A DNA stretch of 64,000 bases. Origin: an uncultured Prevotellaceae bacterium. GTDB taxonomy: Bacteria; Bacteroidota; Bacteroidia; Bacteroidales; Muribaculaceae. This document shows positions 26,270-35,519 of the stretch, one piece after another. Position numbers and translations under genes: made by a program. Numbering within the stretch: the first letter of the stretch is position 1; each line of letters begins with the position of its first letter. Location of the stretch: contig ONJS01000009.1 of assembly GCA_900318205.1 (NCBI GenBank), positions 1 to 64,000 on the forward strand, read 5' to 3'. The notes under the pieces were generated by a model, which was not told the origin of the DNA, ran no database searches, and worked only from the letters and a program-made list of their open reading frames with translations.

Positions 26270-26604
26270 AATAGCTGGAATTTAATCATTAATAAATGCG
26301 CCCAAATTTAACAAAAAAATTTAATAATTCCAATTATCTTTACTAAATGTGTCGTTTCTGCAACAAATAAACTATTAATTTCAGCAATACTCTCTCGCTG
26401 AGTCATGGACCCCATTGATGAGAAATGGCACACAATTCATACAGCAATTTCGACATCAAAAATGGCCAGGCACTAAAATATTGGTGTTTGTCAGTATCGA
26501 GACGAAATAATCGAGGGAATGTGTGGGAACGTTGTGAGTTTTTTTGTACTTTTGTGGCTTGATTAGCAGTAAAAGACATTAAAAACGAGATACATTGATA
26601 TATT
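26270..26604. promoter_or_regulatory. Divergent intergenic region with glnS promoter
   Basis: On the plus strand TACTTTTG at 26546-26553 is a good -7 box for glnS, about 50 nt before its ATG. The remainder is AT-rich and presumably holds the minus-strand promoter of the secreted protein. No gene or repeat seen. Confidence 0.55.
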
Positions 26605-28326
26605 ATGGCGGAGAGTATTGAGAATATCAACGCTGGGGGTGAAGAGAAGAAGCCCTTGAATTTTGTGCAGCAGATTGTCGCCGACGATTTGGCGGCTGGT
26701 AAGAACGGAGGAAGACTGAACACGCGTTTCCCGCCGGAACCTAACGGTTACCTGCACATCGGCCATGCCAAGGCCATCTGCATGGACTTTGGCGTTGCTG
26801 AGATGTTTGGCGGCACATGTAACCTGCGCTTTGACGACACCAATCCTCAGAAGGAGGACACCGAGTATGTTGAAGCCATCATGCGCGACATCCACTGGCT
26901 GGGCTATGACTGGGGCGACCGTCTGTACTATGCCAGCGACTATTTCCCCAAACTGTATGATTTCGCCATCCGCCTGATTAAGGAGGGCAAGGCCTATGTT
27001 GACGACCAGACGAGCGAGCAGATTGCCCAGCAGAAGGGCACGCCCACCACTCCTGGTACCAACAGCCCCTACCGCGACCGCACAGTCGAGGAGAACCTGG
27101 ACCTGTTCCAGAGGATGAACGCGGGCGAGTTTGAGGAGGGCAGCCACGTGCTGCGCGCCAAGATTGACATGGCGTCAAGCAACATGCACTTCCGCGACCC
27201 GATCATCTACCGCATCATCAAATCGCCGCATTGGCGCACGGGCAACAAGTGGAACGTCTATCCCATGTATGACTTTGCCCACGGCCAGAGTGACTACTTT
27301 GAGGGTGTGACCCACTCGATCTGTACGCTGGAGTTTGTGCCTCACCGCGACCTGTACGATTACTTCGTCCATGAGTTGGCTGGTGAGAGTGCAGCCGAAT
27401 ACTGCCCCCGCCAGATTGAGTTCAACCGCCTAAACCTCACCTATACCGTGATGAGCAAGCGCAAACTGTTGCAACTCGTCAAGGAAGGCCTCGTGGCAGG
27501 TTGGGACGACCCCCGCATGCCGACCCTGTGCGGCCTGCGCCGTCGCGGCTATACGCCCCAGGCCATCAAGAACTTCATCGAAGACATCGGCTATACCAAG
27601 TATGAGGCACTGAACGATATCGGCCTGCTGGAGCACAACATCCGCGAGGAGTTGAACCACCATGCCAACCGCGTGAGCGCCGTGCTGAACCCCGTCAAGG
27701 TGGTTATCACCAACTATCCCGAGGACAAGGTGGAGATGATGGAGATGGACAACAACCCCGAGCAGGAGAATGCCGGCAAGCACCAGATGCCGTTCTCACG
27801 CGAGATTTACATTGAGCGCGACGACTTCATGGAAGAGCCTCCCAAAAAGTTCTTCCGCCTCACGCCGGGCAAGGAAGTGCGCCTCAAGGGAGCCTACATC
27901 ATCATGTGCACCGGCTGCACCAAGGATGCCGACGGCAATGTGACCGAGATCCAGTGCACCTATGATCCCGACACGCTGAGCGGCAGTGCCGGCAGCCAAC
28001 GCAAGGTGAAAGGCACCCTGCACTGGGTGAGCGCACGCCACTGCGTGGATGCCGAGGTAAGGCTCTATGACCGCCTGTTCGCTGTGGAGAACCCCAGCGC
28101 CGACACCGAGCATGACTTCCGCGAACTGTTGAACCCCGACTCGCTACACGTCATCAACGATGCCAAGATTGAGCCGTTCCTTGCCGAGACCGCCAAGGTG
28201 GGCGACACCTTCCAGTTCCAGCGCATCGGCTACTTCACCGTCGATCAGGACTCGACCGAGGGTCATCTGGTATTCAACCGCACCATCGGCCTGAAAGACA
28301 GTTGGGCAAAGCAGCAGGGAAAATAA
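26605..28326 (+). CDS. glnS: Glutaminyl-tRNA synthetase
   Basis: Class I aminoacyl-tRNA synthetase charging tRNA-Gln directly. The 573-residue protein holds the HIGH motif in [15 protein letters not shown], the KMSKS equivalent VMSKRKL, and the GlnRS-specific [13 protein letters not shown] and [17 protein letters not shown]. Length is normal for bacterial GlnRS. It is transcribed alone and ends at a strong terminator. Confidence 0.97.
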   Translation: MAESIENINAGGEEKKPLNFVQQIVADDLAAGKNGGRLNTRFPPEPNGYLHIGHAKAICMDFGVAEMFGGTCNLRFDDTNPQKEDTEYVEAIMRDIHWLGYDWGDRLYYASDYFPKLYDFAIRLIKEGKAYVDDQTSEQIAQQKGTPTTPGTNSPYRDRTVEENLDLFQRMNAGEFEEGSHVLRAKIDMASSNMHFRDPIIYRIIKSPHWRTGNKWNVYPMYDFAHGQSDYFEGVTHSICTLEFVPHRDLYDYFVHELAGESAAEYCPRQIEFNRLNLTYTVMSKRKLLQLVKEGLVAGWDDPRMPTLCGLRRRGYTPQAIKNFIEDIGYTKYEALNDIGLLEHNIREELNHHANRVSAVLNPVKVVITNYPEDKVEMMEMDNNPEQENAGKHQMPFSREIYIERDDFMEEPPKKFFRLTPGKEVRLKGAYIIMCTGCTKDADGNVTEIQCTYDPDTLSGSAGSQRKVKGTLHWVSARHCVDAEVRLYDRLFAVENPSADTEHDFRELLNPDSLHVINDAKIEPFLAETAKVGDTFQFQRIGYFTVDQDSTEGHLVFNRTIGLKDSWAKQQGK

Positions 28327-28340
28327 ACTGCTCTCTCAAT

Positions 28341-28385
28341 AAAACAACAATCCAGTGACACATGGTGCCACTGGATTGTTGTTTT
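28341..28385 (+). terminator. Rho-independent terminator of glnS
   Basis: AAAACAACAATCCAGTG pairs with CACTGGATTGTTGTTTT (17-bp perfect stem). It also stands beyond the stop of the convergent DUF3332 gene and can act on both strands. Confidence 0.9.
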
Positions 28386-28402
28386 GTCCAGAATGGAATC
28401 GG

Positions 28403-28960
28403 TTACTTGAGGGCAAAAGCTGCGCCACCGACACCGATCAGTTCCTGATAGGCCAGTACGCCAGATTCAGACAGTTCTACACGGGTGTAGCCGCCATCAC
28501 GGGTCAGCACGTCAACGTGGGTGTCGTCCACAAAGGTAAACAACTTGGTTACCTCACCATTGTTCTCAAGCGACCAGGAATTCTCATCAGCGTTGAAGAG
28601 GAAACGGGTCACCTGCTTGGTCTTCATGTTGGTGATGGTGTAACCAGCCTCGTTGCGGGCTACCAGATACTGGGCATCCTTACCGTCAATGACCTTAGTC
28701 TCGGCCTGAGCCAGCGCGGGATTGGTGCCTGACCAGAACTCGATGCTGTTGAGGATGAACAAGTCGGCCACAAAGCTCAACTCATAGACGGGCAAAATCC
28801 AGAATGCCACAAAAACGATCTCGTTGACAAACTTGTCGCCCACATGCTCGTTCCAAGTCTTCACCTTGTTATACAAAGCGAAGCTGCCAATGCAAGACTG
28901 CATCATCATTGATGCAGAAAGTGCCACAACAACGGCAATAGCCAAATGTTTCTTTCTCAT
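28403..28960 (-). CDS. DUF3332 family lipoprotein
   Basis: A 185-residue protein with a lipoprotein-type N-terminus (MRKKHLAIAVVVALSASMMM, then QSCIGSF with the lipid-acceptor Cys). It resembles DUF3332: KVKTWNEHVGDKFVNEIVFV, a hydrophobic stretch, and a beta-rich second half. Function of the family is unknown. Transcribed alone, between glnS and the transglycosylase. Confidence 0.85.
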   Translation of the reverse strand: MRKKHLAIAVVVALSASMMMQSCIGSFALYNKVKTWNEHVGDKFVNEIVFVAFWILPVYELSFVADLFILNSIEFWSGTNPALAQAETKVIDGKDAQYLVARNEAGYTITNMKTKQVTRFLFNADENSWSLENNGEVTKLFTFVDDTHVDVLTRDGGYTRVELSESGVLAYQELIGVGGAAFALK

Positions 28961-28987
28961 AATGATCTTTAACTTTTGAATTGTTGA

Positions 28988-30367
28988 TTATTTTTTATAG
29001 TTCTTCTTGTAGTTCTCATAGCAGTTGAGCACCTTGACCACATAGTCCACCGGCTCAGTGCCACGGCAATAACCGTTGGAGCACACCGAGTCGTTATAGT
29101 ACTCGGGGTCCATCTTCCACAGCATTGCCTGCTCTACATTCTCGCTCCACACGCGGGGGTCGAGTTCATATTTGCGAGCCAGTGCAATAGCATCGGTAAC
29201 ATGGCCCGAACCCGCATTATAGGCAGCAAGGACAAACTTGATGCGGTCGCCAGGTCCAGTCTTGCTGCGCATGATACCGTCAAGTTCCTTAAGGATCTTG
29301 GAGGCGACACGTATGCTCACCGCCGGATTGCTCAGGTCCTCCTCCTTCACGCCGAAAGAGCGTGCCGTCTTGGGCATCACCTGCATGATGCCACGTGCTC
29401 CCATCCACGATGTGGCATTGGGATCAAATCCTGACTCGGAATAAGCGATAGCGGCCAGCAGACGCCAGTCCCAACCCATCTCTTGGGCATACTGCTTGAA
29501 CACGTGGTCATAGGGCGATATGCCACCGGGCGGTGTAACTGCCAACGTATCGACCTTAATTGAGTCAGGCTTAGGTCCGCGGTTCATCTCAAAGTAGTGT
29601 TTCAGTGCCTGCTTGGAATATTCCTGCGCATCCAGGCTCTCGGCCCACACGTTGATGCTGTCGGCCAACCACTGGTTGCGCGGGTCAACGGCCCATGATG
29701 AACGCTGTGCGAATCCCACCCTCAAGCCGATGTTGATGCTGTCATAGTAGGAGAGATTCATCTGGGCAATATCGCTATCCACAATGGTGAAATCGATGTC
29801 ACGCTTGGAGACCCGCTGAATCAACTCGGTGGGCAGAGCCGCCTCGCCTTCAACCGTGTGGATGGTAATTCCCCCACCCACCTCGTTGTCGAGGTTGCGC
29901 AGACGAGACTCGTATTTAGACCCCTTCTCGACGAAGACTTCCCGCCCGATAAGCTGGGTCACATCATAAATCATATTCTTGCCGCTGTGCTGCACCAGGA
30001 CCTGATAGGTCTCGTTGACAGCGCCGCAATGCAATACGCGCGACTTGTATTCGGCGGTGACGGGAATCTCGCATGCCAGCACATCCACGTCACGCTTCTT
30101 GAGCATGTCCAGCAGCGCAGGCATACTGCGTGCCACCTTAAAGCGCAACGCGATGCCGCGTGAACGGGCAAAGTCACAAATACGGTCATAGTCATAGCCC
30201 ATCGTGTCCCCCTTAAGGATAAAGAAGCCCGTTGGGCTGTAGAGTGTTCCCACCGTCAGCGTATCGGGCAGGCGGTGCTGATCCTTGGCCTCGTTCTTGC
30301 CGTTATTACAAGACAAGACAAGCGCCAATAACCATATCAGCAACAAGAAAGGGAGAATGCGGCGCAT
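28988..30367 (-). CDS. MltF-like lytic transglycosylase
   Basis: Cleaves peptidoglycan glycan strands in the periplasm. A 459-residue lipoprotein (LVLSCNNG lipobox). Residues about 35-265 form a type 3 solute-binding domain, and the C-terminal part is an SLT domain with catalytic Glu in AIAYSESGFDPNA, then WMGARGIMQVMPKTA and AYNAGSGHV. This is the MltF architecture. The gene follows cdsA with a 5-bp gap, so the two are co-transcribed. Confidence 0.92.
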   Translation of the reverse strand: MRRILPFLLLIWLLALVLSCNNGKNEAKDQHRLPDTLTVGTLYSPTGFFILKGDTMGYDYDRICDFARSRGIALRFKVARSMPALLDMLKKRDVDVLACEIPVTAEYKSRVLHCGAVNETYQVLVQHSGKNMIYDVTQLIGREVFVEKGSKYESRLRNLDNEVGGGITIHTVEGEAALPTELIQRVSKRDIDFTIVDSDIAQMNLSYYDSINIGLRVGFAQRSSWAVDPRNQWLADSINVWAESLDAQEYSKQALKHYFEMNRGPKPDSIKVDTLAVTPPGGISPYDHVFKQYAQEMGWDWRLLAAIAYSESGFDPNATSWMGARGIMQVMPKTARSFGVKEEDLSNPAVSIRVASKILKELDGIMRSKTGPGDRIKFVLAAYNAGSGHVTDAIALARKYELDPRVWSENVEQAMLWKMDPEYYNDSVCSNGYCRGTEPVDYVVKVLNCYENYKKNYKK

Positions 30368-30372
30368 AGAAA

Positions 30373-31221
30373 CTACTTGAAATTAGGGACAACGAGCATC
30401 ATGTAGATGAGTACCGCAGGGGCTACCAGCAGCAAACTATCGATGCGGTCAAGGATTCCGCCATGTCCAGGCAGAATATGTCCCGAGTCCTTGACTCCCA
30501 CGGTGCGCTTAATGAGCGATTCCACCAGGTCGCCGAAGGTAGCGAACACAGCCACCACAAGGCTCAGACCGACCCAAACGGTAAGGTCAGGCACCTGGAA
30601 GAATTCATCAAAGAAATGATGGGTAAGATAAGCTCCGGCGATGCAGACTGCGAGTCCTCCAATCACACCTTCCCATGACTTCTTGGGAGAAATGCGCTCA
30701 AACAGGCGATGCTTGCCCAACAGGACACCGACACAGAAAGCGCCCGTGTCATACAGCCAGATGAACATGAACACGCCGAGCAGCAGGCGCGGCGCTGTAA
30801 TGCTCATGATGGCATTGAGCATCGCCACGGGCAAAGCGACATAGCCCAGCGAGAAGAACGAGCGTTCCAGGCTGTGCAGCGCATTCTGCCTGGGGCGATA
30901 CAGTTGCACGATGGTGCGCAACAGCAGATAGGTAGCGATGGGCAACAGCCACAAGGCGCGTGACTGCATCGTCTCGCCCTCGTAATGAAGGTAAAACGCC
31001 ACAAACATCCCTACTCCACCCAGCATGTCTATGATGTTGACCAGCCACGATTGCGTAGCATCATCTTTAGCCATGGTCACCATCTCACCGATTCCCAGCA
31101 CAATCAACAGGGGAAATACCAACAGATACATCACTGGCGAATTGTCGAGCAGCAGGATGGCTGCGACAATCAGCGCTATATAGATAGCACCCGACAGGAT
31201 GCGTAATACTAAATTCTTCAT
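30373..31221 (-). CDS. cdsA: Phosphatidate cytidylyltransferase
   Basis: Makes CDP-diacylglycerol for phospholipid synthesis in the inner membrane. A 282-residue protein with about eight hydrophobic segments and the family signature SLIKRTVGVKDSGHILPGHG with GGILDRIDS following. First gene of a two-gene unit with the transglycosylase. Confidence 0.95.
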   Translation of the reverse strand: MKNLVLRILSGAIYIALIVAAILLLDNSPVMYLLVFPLLIVLGIGEMVTMAKDDATQSWLVNIIDMLGGVGMFVAFYLHYEGETMQSRALWLLPIATYLLLRTIVQLYRPRQNALHSLERSFFSLGYVALPVAMLNAIMSITAPRLLLGVFMFIWLYDTGAFCVGVLLGKHRLFERISPKKSWEGVIGGLAVCIAGAYLTHHFFDEFFQVPDLTVWVGLSLVVAVFATFGDLVESLIKRTVGVKDSGHILPGHGGILDRIDSLLLVAPAVLIYMMLVVPNFK

Positions 31222-31378
31222 GACAATCTCTTTATTGGGTGCAAATGTACAATTTTATCATGACATGGACAACAACAAAAACGCAGAAGGCGCAAAAAAC
31301 AAACCTTGTCTACAAAGAAACCTCCCCGATAATGGCGGGAAGGCTTCCTGATTTCCTTTGGAGAGGGGACGATTATCT

Positions 31379-31537
31379 TTAATTCAATATCATCGACTCC
31401 AACCCTCTGGGCAACTCGACGTTAAACTGATAGGCTCTGGCAAATTGCTTAATGAACTCCATGGTAGCCTTCTTGGGACCTTTCACTGTCGTCTTAACGT
31501 CATTCTCATTTTTAGTAGAAGTAGTCGTTCTGTGCAT
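31379..31537 (-). CDS. Small conserved Bacteroidales protein of unknown function
   Basis: The ATG at 31537 gives a 52-residue basic protein beginning MHRTTTSTKNENDVKTTVKG and containing GPKKATMEFIKQFARAYQF near its end. This resembles a short protein I recall from other Bacteroidales genomes, with the same KxKGPKKAT(L/M)EFIKQFAR core. A longer frame (ATG at 31603 or 31666) exists, but the extra part has no such pattern. Possible nucleic-acid binding from charge only. Transcribed alone. Confidence 0.6.
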   Translation of the reverse strand: MHRTTTSTKNENDVKTTVKGPKKATMEFIKQFARAYQFNVELPRGLESMILN

Positions 31538-31775
31538 AGGCAATCCGTTTTTAAAATTGTTACACATACATAACGCAACAGTATTGCCTATTATTATATC
31601 CATTTCGTTTTTTAAGTTTTTTTTTCTTTTCAGAGCAAAAAAGTAACTATTCGGCAACCATCTCATGCCAATGCGACAAGTGACAGCCGGAGGTTATTGC
31701 GGTAAGCCACAAAAAATGAGCCTGCTACTAACCAATAGCAACAGACTCCCTTGAAAAGTATGAAAAATAAAAACT

Positions 31776-32657
31776 TTATTCTGTCAGTCGCTTGATGACT
31801 GTCTTGACAAGGTCTTCGACAGCCGTCTTGTAGTTAGGGTTCACATCGGTTGCTACGCGGTTGGCGATGATGGAGCACACGGTCATTGCCCTGTGACCCA
31901 GCATGAGTGCCAGACCCTGGAGGGCGCTGCTCTCCATCTCATAGTTGGTGATGTGGCCGCCGTTGTACTCAAACTTCTCGATGCGGCTATTCAACTCGGG
32001 CTCGGCAAGGTCCAGACGCACGCGACGTCCCTGGGGACCGTAGAAGCCCACTGCCGAAATCGTATAGCCACGTACCATATCGTCACGGCCAATTTTCTCA
32101 ACCAGCCAGGGATCGGCATCCACAACATAGGGGCTGGCGAATGTAGGATTCCACTTCACGAACTTGCAGAATTTCTCCTCAAAGTCAAGGTCGGAAACCT
32201 TGTTGCGATCGGCATAGTAGTTGATGACACCGTCAAAGCCGATGGCCTTGGCAGCGATAACGGGAGTGCCGACAGGGACATAGGGTTGCAGACCGCCCGA
32301 AGTGCCGATGCGCACGATGTTGAGTGTACGGTGCTCGGCTTTGGGGGTACGCGTTGCGAAATCGATGTTGGCGAGACCGTCAAGTTCAGTCATCACGATG
32401 TCGATGTTGTCGGGACCGATGCCATGAGACAGCGCCATGATGGGCTTGCCATTGTAGGTACCGCCGATGCCATGGAACTCACGGCTCGAAGTTTCCCAGT
32501 CACGTGTGTCAAAATAGGAAGCGATCATGGTGACACGTGCAGGGTCACCGCACACGATAATGTTGTCGGTCAACTGTTCGGGCTTCACATGGATGTGGAA
32601 TGCCGAACCATCATCATTAATGATAAACTCTGAATCGGGAATTCTCTCGTTGTTCAT
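31776..32657 (-). CDS. Nucleoside phosphorylase (uridine phosphorylase type)
   Basis: Phosphorolysis of nucleosides for pyrimidine or purine salvage in the cytoplasm. The 293-residue protein has the PNP/UDP fold marks VCGDPARVTMIA, FATRTPKAEHRTLNIVRIGTSGGLQPYVPVG (in two blocks) and ITNYEMESSALQGLALMLGH, where the Met-Glu contacts the ribose. Uridine is the best guess for substrate. A -7 box is seen upstream (TACCTTTG, minus strand, near 32706-32713). Confidence 0.9.
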   Translation of the reverse strand: MNNERIPDSEFIINDDGSAFHIHVKPEQLTDNIIVCGDPARVTMIASYFDTRDWETSSREFHGIGGTYNGKPIMALSHGIGPDNIDIVMTELDGLANIDFATRTPKAEHRTLNIVRIGTSGGLQPYVPVGTPVIAAKAIGFDGVINYYADRNKVSDLDFEEKFCKFVKWNPTFASPYVVDADPWLVEKIGRDDMVRGYTISAVGFYGPQGRRVRLDLAEPELNSRIEKFEYNGGHITNYEMESSALQGLALMLGHRAMTVCSIIANRVATDVNPNYKTAVEDLVKTVIKRLTE

Positions 32658-32775
32658 ATCGTTGTGAAATTAGAAGTTCGTTTTACATTAAGAATGAAAA
32701 ATCAAAGGTACTGCTTTGTTGGGACTTTATGATTATTTTCAGTGTTAAAAAGAGTGAAAGCAATTCTAACCATGG

Positions 32776-33891
32776 TCATACTACAGTATATCGGCATCCG
32801 GGGAGGGTGGCGATAATGTTCTTGCAGTCAAGTTCCACGAGGGTACTCATGAGTTTATAGACAGGCACCTGGAGGATATCGGCAAGCGAATTGAGGTGTA
32901 TCTCGCCATGGTCACGGATGACATCGACCACGGCCTGCTCCTCGCGTGTGAGTTGCGGAAAAAGGTCGAGCTGCTCGGGTACGGGCTTGGCACTCTCCCA
33001 GCGCATGGCAGCCATCAGGTCGTCGGCCCCGGTAATCAGGGCAGCCTTATTGGTGGCAATGAGCTTGTTACAGCCTGCCGAGAACTCGTCGCCACACCGT
33101 CCTGGCACTGCCATGACATCACGGTTGTAACTCATGGCGAGCGATGCCGTCACGAGGGCACCGCCAGCGCCTGCCGACTCGACGATGACCGTGCAGTCGC
33201 TCAATGCCGCCACGATGCGGTTGCGGGCGAGGAAATTGCCCTTCTGCACTACGTCCTGGCTGGTGTAGTCGGTCAACAACATGCCGCCGCGCTTGGCGAT
33301 GGCAATGGCGTCGTTGCGATGGGCAGCAGGATATATTTTGTTCAGTCCCCGTGGCAGAACCGCCACTGTGGGGACGTCATGCTTGAGAGCAGCACGATGG
33401 GCAGCAATATCGATGCCATAGGCCAGTCCACTCACGATGACCAAATCGGGCACGCGTTGCGACAGTTCACCGATGAGCGTGTCACAGAAACGAATGCCAT
33501 ACTGTGTCGCGTGGCGTGTCCCCACCACACTCACCACATGGGCACTCTCGAGGTCGCATTTTCCCAGGGTATAAATCATCGCCGGCGCATCGGGTGCTTC
33601 CAGCAGGCGATGAGGATAGGTAGAGTCGGTGAAATAGGTGACCGCAATGCCATGCTCACGCACGAAGGATTCTTCCAGCAGGGCCTGCTGCAAGATATCA
33701 CGACGGTAGTCGTCACTATAGATCTTGCTGCGACCACGCGTGAGCTGGCGCAGTTCCTTCTCGCTCATGGCAAAAAACTGCTCCTCACTGCCCACGACAT
33801 CAAGCAACTTGCGGGCAAGGTCCACGCCCATGCCCTGCATTGCCGCAAAGGCGATGCGATAGGTCAAAGGTGTGTAAGCGCTGCTGCTCAT
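32776..33891 (-). CDS. dprA: DNA processing protein DprA
   Basis: Loads RecA on incoming single-stranded DNA in natural transformation. The 371-residue protein has the Rossmann-like DprA core: TLGKCDLESAHVVSVVGTR, IVSGLAYGIDIAAHRAAL, LPRGLNKIYP and ESAGAGGALVTAS, then a C-terminal winged-helix (about 305-371). It overlaps the thioesterase gene upstream by 4 nt (ATGA). Confidence 0.94.
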   Translation of the reverse strand: MSSSAYTPLTYRIAFAAMQGMGVDLARKLLDVVGSEEQFFAMSEKELRQLTRGRSKIYSDDYRRDILQQALLEESFVREHGIAVTYFTDSTYPHRLLEAPDAPAMIYTLGKCDLESAHVVSVVGTRHATQYGIRFCDTLIGELSQRVPDLVIVSGLAYGIDIAAHRAALKHDVPTVAVLPRGLNKIYPAAHRNDAIAIAKRGGMLLTDYTSQDVVQKGNFLARNRIVAALSDCTVIVESAGAGGALVTASLAMSYNRDVMAVPGRCGDEFSAGCNKLIATNKAALITGADDLMAAMRWESAKPVPEQLDLFPQLTREEQAVVDVIRDHGEIHLNSLADILQVPVYKLMSTLVELDCKNIIATLPGCRYTVV

Positions 33892-34307
33892 GACTGATGA
33901 AGGTATTGGGCGACGCGTTCGGCCAACTCGTCACCACGGTTGATGCGTCCGTCCTTGTCCATGCACACGATGGTGACCACGGCTTTAGCCACAGGCACCT
34001 CGTCGGCTTTCCTGAAAAGGTCCTGGTAGAAGATAAAGCGGGGCCCCTTGCGCTCAATCCACAAGCGGCTCAGCACCACGTCGCCCGTGCGCAAGGGCGT
34101 ACAGTACTTGATTTCGAGACGTCGCACGACGGGCATCAGGCCATCACTCGTCAGGCTGCCGAAGGGGATGCCCTCCTGCTTGACAAAGGCATGGCGCGTG
34201 TGCTCGAGATAATGCAGATAGATGGCGTTGTTGACAATGCCCTCGCTGTCGAGTTCATAGTCACGCACGGCAATCTCAATCGTGAAGATGTATTTGTCTT
34301 GCTCCAT
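33888..34307 (-). CDS. YbgC-like acyl-CoA thioesterase (4HBT fold)
   Basis: Hotdog-fold thioesterase, cytoplasmic. The preferred ATG at 34307 gives 139 residues beginning MEQDKYIFTIEIAVRDYELD; the longer frame to 34349 overlaps the promoter. The 4HBT catalytic motif is DYELDSEGIVNNAIYLHYLE. A -7 box TACCTTTG (minus strand, 34315-34322) ends 7 nt before the ATG, so the mRNA is almost leaderless. First gene in a unit with dprA. Confidence 0.87.
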   Translation of the reverse strand: MEQDKYIFTIEIAVRDYELDSEGIVNNAIYLHYLEHTRHAFVKQEGIPFGSLTSDGLMPVVRRLEIKYCTPLRTGDVVLSRLWIERKGPRFIFYQDLFRKADEVPVAKAVVTIVCMDKDGRINRGDELAERVAQYLHQS

Positions 34308-34419
34308 TACACGGCAAAGGTACAAAGAAATCCCAATTCCACAAAACATAAAACGAAGCCTGCCCGCAGGCTGAATGTTTCAGCGTGCGGGCAGGCGGAT
34401 ATCGTGGTTGGACTCAGGA

Positions 34420-34569
34420 TTACTTGAGCCAGTCCTGTACCTTGTCGTTGGGGACCATGCGCTCCTCAAACACGTAAGCGCCAGTCTTCTCGGAGCGAAC
34501 CATCTTGATGACTTTGCTCCATGAGCGTCCTTCACCAGTCTGAAGGGTTGCAACTACTTTCTTTGCCAT
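34420..34569 (-). CDS. DUF4295 family small ribosome-linked protein
   Basis: A 49-residue basic protein (MAKKVVATLQTGEGRSWSKV and then IKMVRSEKTGAYVFEEQMVP). DUF4295 proteins are found only in Bacteroidetes, always next to rpmG and rpmB as here, and are likely ribosome associated. It is the last gene of the rpmB-rpmG unit, 34 bp after rpmG. Confidence 0.9.
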   Translation of the reverse strand: MAKKVVATLQTGEGRSWSKVIKMVRSEKTGAYVFEERMVPNDKVQDWLK

Positions 34570-34603
34570 AAAATTCTATCGTCGTTAAATGGTTTTACAA
34601 CAA

Positions 34604-34792
34604 TTACTTGATCTCCTTGTGAACGGTTATGCGTTTCAGATAAGGATTGTACTTCTTGAGCTCCAAACGCTCGGTGGTGTTCTTGCGGTTCTTGGTCGTG
34701 ATGTAACGGCTGATGCCGGGAACGCCAGTACCCTTCTGCTCGGTGCACTCGAGAATGACTTGCACGCGATCGCCTTTTGCTTTCTTTGCCAT
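34604..34792 (-). CDS. rpmG: 50S ribosomal protein L33
   Basis: A 62-residue L33: [40 protein letters not shown] and [13 protein letters not shown]. Only one cysteine, so it is the zinc-free form. It is 18 bp after rpmB. Confidence 0.95.
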   Translation of the reverse strand: MAKKAKGDRVQVILECTEQKGTGVPGISRYITTKNRKNTTERLELKKYNPYLKRITVHKEIK

Positions 34793-34810
34793 AATACAGT
34801 TGCTCCTTTC

Positions 34811-35068
34811 TTACTTGTTAATAACCATGATTTCGGTCAGGTGTCCATCAGCGGCGGCCTTCTTCAGGGCGGCGTCAAGACCCATCTTGTTGATGTTGCG
34901 CAATCCGGCAGCCGATACGGTGAGGCGTACCCACTGATCCTGCTCGGGCCAATAGAACTTGCGGTTGAAGACGTTAACGTTGAATTTACGTTTCGTCCTG
35001 CGCTTGGAGTGCGACACGTTGTTGCCCGTGATCGCCTTCTTTCCGGTGATTTGACAAACTTTAGACAT
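34811..35068 (-). CDS. rpmB: 50S ribosomal protein L28
   Basis: An 85-residue L28 starting [20 protein letters not shown] and containing [19 protein letters not shown]. First gene of the rpmB-rpmG-DUF4295 operon. A structured, GC-rich leader of over 200 nt lies upstream. Confidence 0.95.
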   Translation of the reverse strand: MSKVCQITGKKAITGNNVSHSKRRTKRKFNVNVFNRKFYWPEQDQWVRLTVSAAGLRNINKMGLDAALKKAAADGHLTEIMVINK

Positions 35069-35139
35069 AGTTTCTCTTTTTGTTTAGTTATTGTTCTTGT
35101 TTTACATTCTCATGTTGACGACTCGCGCGCTACATGCTT

Positions 35140-35290
35140 GCCTGTACACAGAAAAACACAGGCGCAGCACAATATTGCGGGTGTGGACATCCAGCCGTGG
35201 AGAGGGCGCTCTACCCTACCGGTGTGAGAAGCCCACCGGCATATAAGGGTTGAACAACAGTTGGGTGTCTCGCTCGTTTTATATCGTCCT
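35140..35290 (-). ncRNA. Candidate structured 5' leader of the rpmB operon
   Basis: The 450 bp upstream of rpmB hold no gene, but 35140-35290 is GC-rich and foldable in an otherwise AT-rich spacer. On the minus strand a stacked hairpin is clear: ACCCT / AGGGT outside (35246-35250 with 35213-35217) and CCGGTG / CACCGG inside (35234-35239 with 35219-35224). A short TGGA-TG-TCCA hairpin lies further downstream. It may be an autoregulatory ribosomal-protein leader; I do not recognise it as a named RNA family. Confidence 0.45.
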
Positions 35291-35442
35291 ACGCTTGACT
35301 GCCAGGCACTTAGCATCATAGCCTTGACATCGAAGTTTCAACGATCAAGTGTCACACTCTTGACTTGACTAACGCATGATTTTTGAACCACACAACAGAT
35401 TGACAAGACTTTTTTTAAAAATTTCAATCTGATGGTCAAACG

Positions 35443-35491
35443 AATGGCATCTGCGCACCTTCCCTCAAGAGAAAGGATGGCAGATGCCATT
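35443..35491 (-). terminator. Hairpin downstream of the dockerin protein gene
   Basis: AATGGCATCTGC (35443-35454) pairs perfectly with GCAGATGCCATT (35480-35491). It lies 28 bp past the stop of the minus-strand gene at 35520. T-runs are weak on that strand. Confidence 0.6.
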
Positions 35492-35519
35492 TTAGTCTAA
35501 ATTGAGCGTCGCTTGTTGC

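Noticed and set aside
31316..31380. Possible terminator near TCCCCGATAATGGCGGGA
   Set aside because: The stem is short and interrupted, without a T-run.
35110..35319. 69-codon frame upstream of rpmB
   Set aside because: It overlaps the folded leader, has many Cys/Trp/Arg residues in no known pattern, and lacks a plausible start region.
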